Below are positions 51,707 to 60,855 of a stretch of DNA of 64,000 bases, piece by piece (positions within the stretch are counted from its first letter, which is position 1; each line of letters starts with the position of its first letter). The stretch covers positions 1 to 64,000 of the forward strand of contig JANRIQ010000024.1 in NCBI GenBank assembly GCA_033764775.1, given 5' to 3'. The notes below the pieces were generated by a model. That model ran no database searches, was not told the origin of the DNA, and worked only from the letters and a program-made list of their open reading frames with translations. This DNA is from JAWXCE01 sp033764775. Lineage in GTDB: Bacteria; Pseudomonadota; Alphaproteobacteria; Rhizobiales; Rhodomicrobiaceae. The position numbers were made by a program, and so were the translations under genes.

Positions 51707-52936
51707 ATGTTTTATCGCTGGCATGAGTTCCGGCGCCTGGCCCTCCAGCCAGCGCAACTGGCTGCGGCGTCCTATCGGGAGATGATGCGCAACCCGTTCA
51801 ATCCATTCGCGCACACATTCGCCGGCCGCAGCTCTATCGCCGCCATGGACGCGATGGCGAGCGGCGCCGGCGCCGCCCAGCAGCCCTCGTTCGCCCTGAC
51901 CTCCACCGTCGTCGATGGCCGCGCCGTGTCGGTCGAGGCCGAGACCGTGTGGCGTCGGCCGTTCTGCGACCTCGTTCGGCTGCGTCGCGACATTTCGCCG
52001 GCGCGCAACGAGGACGACCCTAGGCTCTTGGTCATCCCGCCTTACCTCGGTTTGCATGCTACGGCCTTTGCCCCGTTCATCCGGCGCTTTCTGCCCTTTT
52101 GCGATGTTTTCGTGGCTGTTTGGCGTGACGCGCGGCTTGTCCCGGCGGCCGATGGCGCGTTCGGTCTTGCGGATCAGATCGGCGCGATCGTCGATATGTG
52201 CGAGTTTTTCGGCGGCGACGTGCACGCGATCGGGGCGGATCAGGCCTCAGCGCCGCTGTTCGCCGCGGTCGCCATGCTGGAGGCTCAAGGCGGCGTGCGG
52301 TCGCCGCATTCGCAGATCCTGATCGACGGATCAATCGACGCGCGCGTCAACCCGACGCCGCTCAGCGCGGCGATCCGCGAGCACGGGATCGATTGGCTGC
52401 GAGGGCGCATCGTGCGGCGCGCGCCCTGGCCCGAGACCGGCCACGGGCGCGAGTTATGGCCGAGCGAAGCCTCCCTGGAAGACACCGTCGGCCGGGCGGG
52501 GGAGAGCTTCATAGCCGTGCATCGCGAGGCGGACGCTCCGCTCCTCGACGCACCCGCAGAATGCGCGCTACAGAGCATCGACGCATTCATCGTCAAGCAC
52601 GCTTTGGCCAGCGAGGAGCTGTTCATCGTCAACGGGGTGGCGCGGCCGTCCGCTATCGTCCGCTGCGCTCTGATGACCTTTGAGATGGGGCCTGACGCCT
52701 TACGCGGGCCGGGGCAATGCGCCGCCGCTCATAGGCTGGCGATCAGCGTTCCTCCCTCCCGGCGCGAGACGCTCCAACGCGAAACCGGGGATCATGAGGC
52801 GGAGATGGCGAGGGCCGCTCGGCGCATTGTGCGCTTCATGGCGCGGCATGACCGACGCCCGGGGCTGCGCGGCCGGGTTCTTGGCGTGCTGGCGAAATAT
52901 TTTCGCCTGACGCCGCGAACCAAGCAAACAGTGTAG
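51707..52936 (+). CDS. PhaZ-like intracellular PHB depolymerase homologue, probably inactive
   Basis: 409-residue protein following the intracellular polyhydroxybutyrate depolymerase family: MFYRWHEF, 'NPFNPFAHTFAGRS', 'VIPPYLGLHATAFAPFIRRFLPFCDVFVAVWRDARLVPAADGAF' in separate family-like blocks, then LMTFEMGPDALRGPGQ and AAHRLAISVPP. The nucleophile elbow, VCQPSVP in the active family, reads GADQASAP, so the Cys position is Asp (about residue 178). The C-terminal GHYGVF His motif is missing. It is also shortened in the middle. It may be a pseudo-enzyme or granule-binding protein. GAGG sits 8 nt upstream of the chosen ATG. Confidence 0.8.
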   Translation: MFYRWHEFRRLALQPAQLAAASYREMMRNPFNPFAHTFAGRSSIAAMDAMASGAGAAQQPSFALTSTVVDGRAVSVEAETVWRRPFCDLVRLRRDISPARNEDDPRLLVIPPYLGLHATAFAPFIRRFLPFCDVFVAVWRDARLVPAADGAFGLADQIGAIVDMCEFFGGDVHAIGADQASAPLFAAVAMLEAQGGVRSPHSQILIDGSIDARVNPTPLSAAIREHGIDWLRGRIVRRAPWPETGHGRELWPSEASLEDTVGRAGESFIAVHREADAPLLDAPAECALQSIDAFIVKHALASEELFIVNGVARPSAIVRCALMTFEMGPDALRGPGQCAAAHRLAISVPPSRRETLQRETGDHEAEMARAARRIVRFMARHDRRPGLRGRVLGVLAKYFRLTPRTKQTV

Positions 52937-53250
52937 CAACTCGCGTTAACCGCGCGCGCGTTTCGGTGTTGTAGGCGCGGCGCGCCGGCGTATTCTGAAA
53001 ACCTGTAATGTTCGATTTTTCCGGAATGCAAGACGCATTTCGCTCGTGAACGCCGCCAACTGTTGCAAATATGACGCAAATTGCGTGCTATTCTAGACTT
53101 TAGACCTATTTAGACGCGGATTTTATATGGTACCATCGAAACTTATTTTCGGAGTTCTGAGTTCTGTTTTGTGACGATTTTGTGAACGAGAGCGACGTTA
53201 GCGCATTGTTAAAACAGGGAAATTGAAACGCCGTAGCGGCCGGAGCTTGC
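52937..53250. other. 314-bp AT-richer intergenic region rich in short repeats
   Basis: No gene is supported. It holds the palindromes ACGCAA-A-TTGCGT (53074-53086) and ATGGTACCAT (53127-53136). It also has three TAGAC copies (53094, 53101, 53111) and a GAGTTCT tandem near 53153. The promoter of the following metallopeptidase gene must lie here. Confidence 0.55.
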
Positions 53251-54105
53251 ATGACTTTGACATTGACTTCAGATGAAGGGCAAAGCCTGTCTGTAAACGT
53301 GTCGGGTCTTGACATGACTGTTGCGGTGCGACGCTCCGCCCGCGCCAAACGCCTTACTCTCAAAGTCAGCCATACCGAGCGCGCCGCCATCCTTACCCTT
53401 CCTGATAGGGGCTGCATGGAGGACGCAAGTCGGTTCATCGTTCGCCACTACGATTGGCTCAAACGCCAGATCGACAAGCTGCCGCCGCCAGTCGCCCTCA
53501 CCCATGGCGCCGCCATGCCGCTGCGGGGGCTTCTGCATCGGTTGGAATTCGTTGGCCCCGTACGCCATCACGGCGTGGTCTGGACGCGCGAACCTCTATC
53601 GCCGCTGCCAGGCACGATCGAAAGCGCAGCCGCGCAAACCGTGCGCGCGTTTCAACCCTGTAGCGTCGAGCCGTTCATTCAAACCGACGCTGACCCCGTC
53701 CACATGCCTCGGTTGTGCGTCGCCGGATCGCAGGAGCACGCCGGGCGCCGTCTCGTCGATTGGTTGAAGCTTGAGGCCAAGAAAGACCTGTTCTTCCGCG
53801 TTCACCACCATGCCGCCAAGGTGGGCATTTACCCCAAACGCATTTCGGTGCGCGATCAGTCCACCCGATGGGGATCGTGTTCGAGCACCGGCAATCTCTC
53901 ATTTTCCTGGCGCTTGATATTTGCTCCGAGTTTCGTCCTAGACTATGTCGCCGCCCATGAAGTCGCCCATCTCAAGGAAATGAACCACGGTCCGAGATTC
54001 TGGCGCGTCGTTCGAGACACCATGCCGGAGATGCATAAGGCGAAGCTCTGGCTTAAGAAACATGGCTCCGAACTGCATCGCTTCAACACTGTCTCGCCGA
54101 ACTGA
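53251..54105 (+). CDS. YgjP/DUF45-type zinc metallopeptidase-like protein
   Basis: 284 residues. A HExxH zinc site is visible as AAHEVAHLKEMNHGPRFW, which gives three His ligands. The upstream block KRISVRDQSTRWGSCSSTGNLSFSWRLI is the family hallmark (WGSCS). The N-terminal strand region (VAVRRSARAKRLTLKVSH) is also typical. It is about 45 residues longer than usual because of an insert around 110-150 containing Cys and Thr/Pro residues. Substrate unknown; related proteins are cytoplasmic and SprT-like. CGGAG lies about 7 nt upstream of the ATG. Confidence 0.9.
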   Translation: MTLTLTSDEGQSLSVNVSGLDMTVAVRRSARAKRLTLKVSHTERAAILTLPDRGCMEDASRFIVRHYDWLKRQIDKLPPPVALTHGAAMPLRGLLHRLEFVGPVRHHGVVWTREPLSPLPGTIESAAAQTVRAFQPCSVEPFIQTDADPVHMPRLCVAGSQEHAGRRLVDWLKLEAKKDLFFRVHHHAAKVGIYPKRISVRDQSTRWGSCSSTGNLSFSWRLIFAPSFVLDYVAAHEVAHLKEMNHGPRFWRVVRDTMPEMHKAKLWLKKHGSELHRFNTVSPN

Positions 54106-54155
54106 TCCTGATCCCGCGCCGAACGGCGCCGCCGCCCGAAAACCTCTCCCCAACC

Positions 54156-56288
54156 TCAGCGGCCTGATCCACTCTCCCTTCCGCCTCCACGCCGTGCCTC
54201 CGTCATCGCCGCAGCCGTACCGCCCGGCGCCGGTTTGGGCGCGTTGAGATTTGTGCGGCGCTCCGCAGGCTCCCGCTCTCTTGTCCCGCGCGCCGCCCCG
54301 CTTTCAAGCGACGTCGGCCCGGCGCGGCGTCCATCGCGCGCGATGATCGGCGGCGGCGCGGGCGGGGGCGGCCGGCGCACGCCCGGAAGCGGCTTAAACG
54401 CCCGATCCCGATGCGGCTCCGCCATCATCATCCGCCAGATCTCCGCCGGCAGCGAGCCGCCGGTCACGCCTTTCATCGGCAGATTGTTGTCGTTGCCCAT
54501 CCACACGCCGCCGACATAGTAGGGCGTGAAGCCGACGAACCACGCGTCGCGATAGCGCTGGCTCGTCCCCGTCTTCGCCGCCACATGCCAGCCGGGCAGG
54601 CGCCCCCATTGCCCAGTGCCGCCCTCCGCCACCGCCAGCAGCATGTCGTTCATGGCCGCGAGCGCGCCCTCGGACATCACACGCGCGCCCGGCGTTGCGC
54701 TGCGCTGGAAGATCACGCGGCCGTTCTCGTCGATGATGCGGTCGATGACCTGCGGCGCCGTCGCAAGTCCGCCATTGGCGAAGCTGGCGTACGCCGCCGT
54801 CATCTCGAACAGGGTGACGTCCGAGGCGCCGAGCGCCAGGGTCGGATGATCGCGCAGCGCCGTCGTCACGCCGAGCCGACGGGCTGTCGCCACCACGCGC
54901 TGAAGTCCCACGTCCTGCATCAATCGCACGGCGGCCATGTTGCTTGAATCCGCCATGGCTCTGCGCAGCGTGATCTCGCCGCGATAGACGCCGCCGTAGT
55001 TGCCGGGGCGCCAGTCGCCGACCCGCACCGGCGCATCCAGAATGCGGTCGTCCGGTTTGTAGCCCTGTTCGGCCGCCGCGAGGTAGATGAACGGCTTGAA
55101 CGCCGACCCGGGCTGTCGCTGGGCGTCGACCGCGCGGTTGAACTGGCTCAGTTGATAGTTCATGCCGCCGATCAGAGCGCTCACCCGGCCCTCGGGGGTC
55201 ATGGCGACGACCGCCGCCTCGCCCGCGCGCACTTGCGGCCCCATGGCGCCCATGACAGTTTTCACGGCGCGCCACGCGGCCGCCTGCATGTCGGCGTTGA
55301 TGCTCGTCTCAACCACGAGATTGTGCTCCACCTCGCCGACGAGATCCGGCACCAGCTCGACCACCCAGTCGACCAGATGCTCATAACCGGGAGTGGCGGG
55401 CAGGGTGTGAAACTGCGCCGGCTGGGCGAGGGCGAGGCCGTATTCCTCAAGCCCGATGACGCCGCTCTCCGCCATGGCCTTCAGCACGATGCGGGCGCGG
55501 TCGCGGGCGCCTTGCAGATTGTGCGTGGGCGAGTATTGCGCCGGCGCCTTGATGAGTCCAACGAGCAGCGCGCACTCGGCGAGCGTCATGCGCGACGGCT
55601 CTTTGCCGAAATAATGATAAGCAGCGGCGCCGACGCCGTAATTGCCCGCGCCGAAGTAAACGCGGTTGAAATAAAGCTCCGCGATTTCGTCCTTCGTGTA
55701 GCGCGCCTCCAGCCAGAGCGAGAGGATGACCTCCTCCACCTTGCGCGTCCATGTGCGGTTGGGCTTCAGGAATAGGTTTTTAGCAAGCTGCTGGGTGAGG
55801 GTGCTGCCGCCCTCGACGATGCGTTCGGCCCGCCAGTTGCGCAGGGCCGCGCGCGCCATGCCGATGGGGTCGAAGCCGAAATGATAGCGGAAGCGCCTGT
55901 CCTCAGCGGCGATCACCGCGTCGATGAGGTGCTTGGGCAGGTCCGCGAAAGACACATACTGCCGACGCATGCCCCGTTCGGCGATGAAACGCCCGTCGGC
56001 GGCCAGGATTGTGAGGTTCGGCGGCGTCCGCGTCAGGCCGGCGACGCGCGGGTCGGGCAAGGTGATTGAGTAATAGAACACGACCGCGGCGAGCGCGAGC
56101 GCTGCGAACGCGATCATGAGCGCGGCCCACGCCGCCACGCCGAACGACGCGAACCGCCCGCGCGGGGGGTCCGGTTCGGGCTCGGGCATCGGCTCCCAGC
56201 CGCCGTACAGCTCGACGAAATGCTGGTGAAACAGGCTTTGCCGCGGCCATGTCTCGGTCTGTGCGCCGCGCGTCATGTTGCGTCCCAT
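54156..56288 (-). CDS. Class A penicillin-binding protein (PBP1A family)
   Basis: 710-residue bifunctional peptidoglycan synthase anchored in the inner membrane. A Pro/Glu-rich cytoplasmic tail, a transmembrane helix (50-72), the glycosyltransferase domain (E129 in AEDRRF; GGSTLTQQLAKN), and the transpeptidase domain with S395-x-x-K398 (SAFK), SSN and KTGTS are all present. A Pro/Arg-rich C-terminal tail of about 80 residues follows. Both active sites appear intact. The start could also be MTRGAQ at 56276. It converges on the metallopeptidase gene; a small membrane-protein gene lies upstream. Confidence 0.95.
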   Translation of the reverse strand: MGRNMTRGAQTETWPRQSLFHQHFVELYGGWEPMPEPEPDPPRGRFASFGVAAWAALMIAFAALALAAVVFYYSITLPDPRVAGLTRTPPNLTILAADGRFIAERGMRRQYVSFADLPKHLIDAVIAAEDRRFRYHFGFDPIGMARAALRNWRAERIVEGGSTLTQQLAKNLFLKPNRTWTRKVEEVILSLWLEARYTKDEIAELYFNRVYFGAGNYGVGAAAYHYFGKEPSRMTLAECALLVGLIKAPAQYSPTHNLQGARDRARIVLKAMAESGVIGLEEYGLALAQPAQFHTLPATPGYEHLVDWVVELVPDLVGEVEHNLVVETSINADMQAAAWRAVKTVMGAMGPQVRAGEAAVVAMTPEGRVSALIGGMNYQLSQFNRAVDAQRQPGSAFKPFIYLAAAEQGYKPDDRILDAPVRVGDWRPGNYGGVYRGEITLRRAMADSSNMAAVRLMQDVGLQRVVATARRLGVTTALRDHPTLALGASDVTLFEMTAAYASFANGGLATAPQVIDRIIDENGRVIFQRSATPGARVMSEGALAAMNDMLLAVAEGGTGQWGRLPGWHVAAKTGTSQRYRDAWFVGFTPYYVGGVWMGNDNNLPMKGVTGGSLPAEIWRMMMAEPHRDRAFKPLPGVRRPPPPAPPPIIARDGRRAGPTSLESGAARGTREREPAERRTNLNAPKPAPGGTAAAMTEARRGGGRESGSGR

Positions 56289-56350
56289 CCCGCGAGAGCG
56301 CGGACAGCCGCGCCGATCGTGAAAACTAGAAGGGTCGCATTAAGGGGCGG

Positions 56351-56716
56351 TTAAGGGCCTTTTTTGCCCCAGCCCCAGAACGCCGAGGAGTCTCTGGCCG
56401 GGGCCGCGTCGTCGCCGGCGGGCATGGCGTTCATCCGCTGCGGCGCGGGAAAGAACAGCGCCCAGATCAGGGCGAAAACGATGCGCGTGGCGATGATGAA
56501 GCCCATCAGCACCACGTTCTTGCCGTCGAAGACGAAACCGATGAGCACGCTGTAGCGATCGTCCACATAGGCGGTGAGCACCTGGTTGAGCCCAACATTG
56601 GCGGCGTCGATCAGCTGTTTCAACTCGGTTGGAGCGTGGATCGCGGCAAGCACGAAGGCGGCGACGCCGACGGCTATGGTCAGCATGAAATTCGCGGACG
56701 CCAAGAACATATGCAT
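56351..56716 (-). CDS. Small membrane protein upstream of PBP1A
   Basis: 121 residues with two hydrophobic helices, about 5-27 and 70-92, and a Pro/Ala-rich C-terminus ending FWGWGKKGP. The ATG at 56716 has a strong GGGAGGACG site. It ends 62 nt before the PBP start on the same strand, so co-transcription is possible. The frame is open upstream to 56776 without a ribosome site. No family recognised. Confidence 0.7.
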   Translation of the reverse strand: MHMFLASANFMLTIAVGVAAFVLAAIHAPTELKQLIDAANVGLNQVLTAYVDDRYSVLIGFVFDGKNVVLMGFIIATRIVFALIWALFFPAPQRMNAMPAGDDAAPARDSSAFWGWGKKGP

Positions 56717-56910
56717 CGTCGTCCTCCCGGAAATCGGCGGCTCAACGACAAAGCCATGCATTGCGCCGGCGATCAAGCCCTCATATGGAACCGAACGGGG
56801 TCCAAACCGTTACGGCATCGAACGGAAAACAGCGCGCACGCTGGCGACTTGCGCGGGTGCGGCTGCTGGTTTCTCCCGTTTCAGAGATGTTAACTTAGGA
56901 GCTTTTCCCA

Positions 56911-57168
56911 ATGACCGCAGAAGCGATTATCATTTGGCTTGTGATCGGCGCCGTGGCCGGCTTCCTTGCAGGGCTTATCCTCCAGGGCGGTGGTTTTGGC
57001 CTGGTCGGCAATATCATCGTCGGCATCCTGGGCGCATTCTTCGCCTCGCTGATCTTCCCCGCCCTGGGCGTCGGAATCAACGTCGGTACGCCCATCGTCA
57101 ATCAAATTGTCGTCGCCACCTTGGGCGCGGTGATTCTGCTGTTTTTGATCGGGCTGATCCGACGGTAG
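56911..57168 (+). CDS. GlsB/YeaQ/YmgE family membrane protein
   Basis: 85-residue, very hydrophobic and Gly-rich protein with three helices and the family's GAVAGFLAGLILQGGGFG and NIIVGILGAFFASLIF segments. These small inner-membrane proteins are usually induced by envelope or general stress; the biochemical role is unknown. AGGAG lies 7 nt upstream. Divergent from the small membrane-protein gene at 56351. Confidence 0.92.
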   Translation: MTAEAIIIWLVIGAVAGFLAGLILQGGGFGLVGNIIVGILGAFFASLIFPALGVGINVGTPIVNQIVVATLGAVILLFLIGLIRR

Positions 57169-57192
57169 CCGCCACTCCCGCGGAGCAAAAAA

Positions 57193-57244
57193 TTGGGGCG
57201 GCGGCGGCTTGGCATGATAAAGTGCAAGGCAGTCACCGCCCCAA
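57193..57244. promoter_or_regulatory. Stable inverted repeat in the ecm leader
   Basis: TTGGGGCGG (57193-57201) and CCGCCCCAA (57236-57244) form a perfect 9-bp stem around a 34-nt loop that itself can pair CTTGgCA with TGCAAG. On the minus strand the stem is followed by six T (57192-57187). It ends 17 nt before the ecm ATG. Confidence 0.6.
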
Positions 57245-57261
57245 ATCTTTGAGCGCCGCCC

Positions 57262-59238
57262 ATGACGACGACCCGCCGCGACCAGCCCTGGCTTATCCGC
57301 ACCTATGCGGGCCATTCCACCGCGAAGGCCTCCAACGAGCTTTACCGCAAAAACCTGAGCAAGGGCCAGACGGGGCTTTCAGTCGCTTTCGACCTGCCGA
57401 CGCAGACCGGTTATGACAGCGACCATCCGCTGGCGCGCGGGGAGGTTGGCAAGGTCGGCGTGCCGATTTCGCACCTGGGCGACATGCGCGCGCTGTTCGA
57501 CGGCATCCCGCTCGCCGAAATGAACACCTCGATGACGATCAACGCCACAGCCGCGTGGCTGCTGGCGCTTTACATCGCGGCGGCGGACGAACAGGGCGTG
57601 CCACGCGCCAAATTGTCGGGCACGGTGCAGAACGACATCATCAAGGAGTATCTCTCGCGCGGCACTTATGTGTTCCCGCCAGAGCCGTCCATGCGGCTCA
57701 TCAAAGACATCATCGTCTACACCTGGAAGGAAGTCCCGAAGTGGAACCCCACCAATGTGTGTTCCTACCACTTGCAGGAGGCCGGAGCGACGCCGGTGCA
57801 GGAGCTGTCTTACGCTCTCGCCATCGCGCAGGCCGTGCTCGATACGGTCAAAAAGTCAGGTGAGGTTAGCGAGGCGGATTTCCCAGAAGTCGTCGGGCGC
57901 ATCTCGTTTTTCGTCAACGCGGGCGTGCGCTTCATCACCGAGATGTGCAAGATGCGCGCCTTCGTCGACTTGTGGGACGAGATTTGCCGCGAGCGCTACG
58001 GCGTGACGGACGAGAAACTTCGCCGCTTCCGCTACGGCGTGCAGGTAAACAGCCTCGGCCTCACCGAGCAGCAGCCGGAAAACAACGTCTACCGCATCCT
58101 CATCGAGATGCTGGCCGTCGTGCTGTCGAAAAAGGCGCGCGCCCGCGCGGTGCAGTTGCCCGCCTGGAACGAGGCGCTTGGCTTGCCTAGGCCCTGGGAT
58201 CAGCAATGGTCGATGCGCATCCAGCAGATCGTGGCTTATGAAACTGACCTGCTGGAATATGGCGACCTGTTCGACGGCTCGCCGGTGGTCGACGCCAAGG
58301 TCGAGGAGCTGAAGCGCGAGGCGCGGGAGGAACTGGCGCGCATCGAGGCGATGGGCGGCGCCGTGGCGGCGGTCGAGTCGAGCTACATGAAGCAGCGGCT
58401 GGTGGAGTCGAACACCGCGCGGCTGCGGCAGATCGAGACCGGCGAGATGATCGTCGTCGGCGTCAACAAGTTCACCGAAACCGAGCCGTCCCCGGTCTCC
58501 ACCGGCGACGGCGCCATTCAAACGGTGCCGGATTATGTCGAGCGCGAGCAGATCGAGGCGCTGAAAGCCTGGCGCGCCGCCCGGGACGCGGCCGCCGTCG
58601 AGAAGGCGCTGGCCGACCTGCGCGCCGCCGCCGCCGAAGGCCGCAACATCATGGAGCCGTCTATCGCCGCCGCCAAAGCGGGCGTCACGACCGGGGAATG
58701 GGGCGAAACGCTCCGCCAGGTGTTCGGCGAGTATCGCGCGCCGACCGGCGTGGGCAAAGCGGCGAACGCCAGCGCGGCGGGCCTTGACGACATCCGCGCC
58801 TCGGTTGATGCGGTATCCGCAAAACTCGGACGGCGCCTGAAGTTCCTCGTCGGCAAGCCCGGCCTCGACGGCCATTCCAACGGCGCCGAGCAAATCGCCG
58901 CGCGCGCCCGCGATAGCGGCATGGAGGTCGTTTACGAGGGCATCCGCCTGACCCCGGCGCAGATCGTGAACGCTGCGCTCGAGGAAAGCGTGCACGTCGT
59001 CGGGCTGTCGATTCTCTCGGGCAGCCACGTGCCGCTTGTGCGCGACATCATGGAGCGCATGCGCGCCGCGGGCCTTGGCGACATCCCCGTCGTCGTCGGC
59101 GGCATCATCCCGCCGGAGGATGAGAAACTTTTGCGCGCCGCTGGCGTTGCTGCGGTCTACACGCCGAAAGATTTTCAGATCAACGATATTATGGCGGGCA
59201 TCGTCGCCCTTGTTGACGGACGACCGCAGGCGGCCTGA
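57262..59238 (+). CDS. ecm: Ethylmalonyl-CoA mutase
   Basis: 658-residue B12-dependent mutase converting (2R)-ethylmalonyl-CoA to (2S)-methylsuccinyl-CoA. The catalytic barrel begins WLIRTYAGHSTAKASNELYR and LSVAFDLPTQTGYDSDHPLA, and the cobalamin domain has DGHSNG with cobalt ligand H538, LSILSGSH and VVGGIIPPED. Length and N-terminus match ethylmalonyl-CoA mutase (MeaA) rather than methylmalonyl-CoA mutase. With the mesaconyl-CoA hydratase at 34093 it indicates a full ethylmalonyl-CoA pathway for acetyl-CoA assimilation. An AI-2E permease gene follows 41 nt downstream. Confidence 0.95.
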   Translation: MTTTRRDQPWLIRTYAGHSTAKASNELYRKNLSKGQTGLSVAFDLPTQTGYDSDHPLARGEVGKVGVPISHLGDMRALFDGIPLAEMNTSMTINATAAWLLALYIAAADEQGVPRAKLSGTVQNDIIKEYLSRGTYVFPPEPSMRLIKDIIVYTWKEVPKWNPTNVCSYHLQEAGATPVQELSYALAIAQAVLDTVKKSGEVSEADFPEVVGRISFFVNAGVRFITEMCKMRAFVDLWDEICRERYGVTDEKLRRFRYGVQVNSLGLTEQQPENNVYRILIEMLAVVLSKKARARAVQLPAWNEALGLPRPWDQQWSMRIQQIVAYETDLLEYGDLFDGSPVVDAKVEELKREAREELARIEAMGGAVAAVESSYMKQRLVESNTARLRQIETGEMIVVGVNKFTETEPSPVSTGDGAIQTVPDYVEREQIEALKAWRAARDAAAVEKALADLRAAAAEGRNIMEPSIAAAKAGVTTGEWGETLRQVFGEYRAPTGVGKAANASAAGLDDIRASVDAVSAKLGRRLKFLVGKPGLDGHSNGAEQIAARARDSGMEVVYEGIRLTPAQIVNAALEESVHVVGLSILSGSHVPLVRDIMERMRAAGLGDIPVVVGGIIPPEDEKLLRAAGVAAVYTPKDFQINDIMAGIVALVDGRPQAA

Positions 59239-59279
59239 TCGCCGAACGCCGTCGCCCCGCATCGCGTTAAGGAGTAACC

Positions 59280-60392
59280 ATGCTGCGGGACGACACGCCG
59301 GACATCGTCATCAAGTCGATGGACCGGACGGACGACGAGGACCCCCAAACCACGGCGACGCGCCGCCTGCTCTACGTCGCCTCCGCGATCCTCGTGCTGA
59401 TCTCCATCTACGCGCTTTATTTCGCGGGCCCCGTGCTTGTGCCCATCGTGCTCGCCGTGCTGATCGCCATGCTGCTGACCCCTGTGCGCCGCCAGTTCGA
59501 CTTGCTGGGGCTGCCCCGCCCGCTCAGCGCGCTGCTGGTGGTCGTAAGCTTTTTCTCGGTGCTCGGCGCCACGGCTTACGGGTTGTCCGGCCCGGTGCAG
59601 AACTGGCTCGCCAAAATGCCGGAGAGCGGCCCAAAGGTCGAGCGCATGCTCAGATCCATCAAGAAGCCGTTTGCGCAGATCAGCAAGGCGACCGAGCAGA
59701 TCGAGGAGGCCGCGGCCATGGGAGGCGGCGACGCGCCGCAAAAGGTGCGCATCGCGGTGCCGAGCCTCACCGACCGGCTGGTGGGCGGCGCGGCGCAGTT
59801 CGTCGCCTCGGTTTCGGTGATCACAGTGCTTGTGTTTTTCCTGTTGTCAGCCGGCGATGCGTTCCTGCGCAAGCTCGTCACCGTCATACCCACGCTCAAG
59901 GACAAGAAACGCACAGTCGACATGATGCGCCACATTGAGACGGACATTTCCTTTTATCTGCTGCTGATCACCGGCATCAATGTGGGGCTTGGCGTGGGCG
60001 TCGCCGCCATCACGGCGCTGCTCGGCATCCCCGATCCGCTGTTGTGGGGAGCGCTCACCGCGATTTTGAGTTTTGCGCCGTATGTGGGCGAACTGGCGGT
60101 GCTCGTCATTCTGGCGGGCGCGTCCATGCTGCACTTCGATACGCTCGCCCAGGCGATGGCCGCTCCGGCCGCTTATCTGGTGCTGATCGGCGCGGCGCAC
60201 CTCATCATTCCATTGATGGTGCGGCGCCGCCTGTTCCTGAATGCGGTCGCGGTGTTCGTCACCATCGTCGTTCTGGGGTGGATGTGGGGCGTGGTCGGCG
60301 CGCTCATCGCGGTGCCGCTGCTGGCCAGCTTCAAGGTCATCTGCGAGCGCGTGGAGCGGCTGCACCCGATCGCCGCGTTCCTCCGTCCATAG
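59280..60392 (+). CDS. AI-2E family (PerM-like) membrane transporter, paralogue
   Basis: 370 residues, same topology and central coiled segment (KSIKKPFAQISKATEQIEEAA-like) as the protein at 47665-48774. The C-terminal family block VLGWMWGVVGALIAVPLLASFKVICERVERL is conserved. AAGGAG lies 6 nt before the ATG. It follows ecm after 41 nt and is probably in the same transcript, though no role in the ethylmalonyl-CoA pathway is known for the family. Substrate unknown. Confidence 0.9.
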   Translation: MLRDDTPDIVIKSMDRTDDEDPQTTATRRLLYVASAILVLISIYALYFAGPVLVPIVLAVLIAMLLTPVRRQFDLLGLPRPLSALLVVVSFFSVLGATAYGLSGPVQNWLAKMPESGPKVERMLRSIKKPFAQISKATEQIEEAAAMGGGDAPQKVRIAVPSLTDRLVGGAAQFVASVSVITVLVFFLLSAGDAFLRKLVTVIPTLKDKKRTVDMMRHIETDISFYLLLITGINVGLGVGVAAITALLGIPDPLLWGALTAILSFAPYVGELAVLVILAGASMLHFDTLAQAMAAPAAYLVLIGAAHLIIPLMVRRRLFLNAVAVFVTIVVLGWMWGVVGALIAVPLLASFKVICERVERLHPIAAFLRP

Positions 60393-60507
60393 CGCCGGGC
60401 GTGAGACTCGCATCACGTTTTGTCATGGCAGCCATAAAAAACATTCGTTTCTCTTATTGTGAAGGCGGGTCTACTTAAAAGCCTTAAGAACAATAAGGAG
60501 ACCAGTC

Positions 60508-60741
60508 ATGACCATCCTCACCGCGCGGGGCGCAGCAACCGTTTCCGCCAAAAACCGCCCATCGGAGCCGATCTGGAGCAAGGCCGTCAAAGCCGTGCAA
60601 GACTATCGCCGCGGCCTTAACGAGCGCGCCGCGCTGCTTGCGCTCGACGACGCCGCGCTCAAGGACATCGGCCTCACCCGCGCCGAGGTCGAACGCCTCG
60701 CAAACCTGCCCGTCAGCGCCTGGACGCGCCGCACCCGTTAA
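60508..60741 (+). CDS. DUF1127 (YjiS-like) small protein
   Basis: 77 residues with the DUF1127 core YRRGLNERAALLALDDAALKDIGLTRAEVERLA. These small Arg-rich proteins are common in alphaproteobacteria; some bind RNA or affect phosphate and carbon homeostasis. AAGGAG lies 8 nt upstream of the ATG. Upstream is a 115-bp stretch that is locally AT-rich and likely holds its promoter. Confidence 0.92.
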   Translation: MTILTARGAATVSAKNRPSEPIWSKAVKAVQDYRRGLNERAALLALDDAALKDIGLTRAEVERLANLPVSAWTRRTR

Positions 60742-60855
60742 TCATCGCACGGCGAAAGGGTTGCGCGCGTCGGCGCAAACGCCTTGTGTTGGACAGAATA
60801 TTGGCGCCGTGCTGTGAAACACACACGCCCTGATCCATCCAGCCGAGGCTGCCCC

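Noticed and set aside
57169..57261. Cobalamin riboswitch before ethylmalonyl-CoA mutase
   Set aside because: Only 93 nt are available and the B12-box pattern is absent; the structure is a simple long-loop hairpin.
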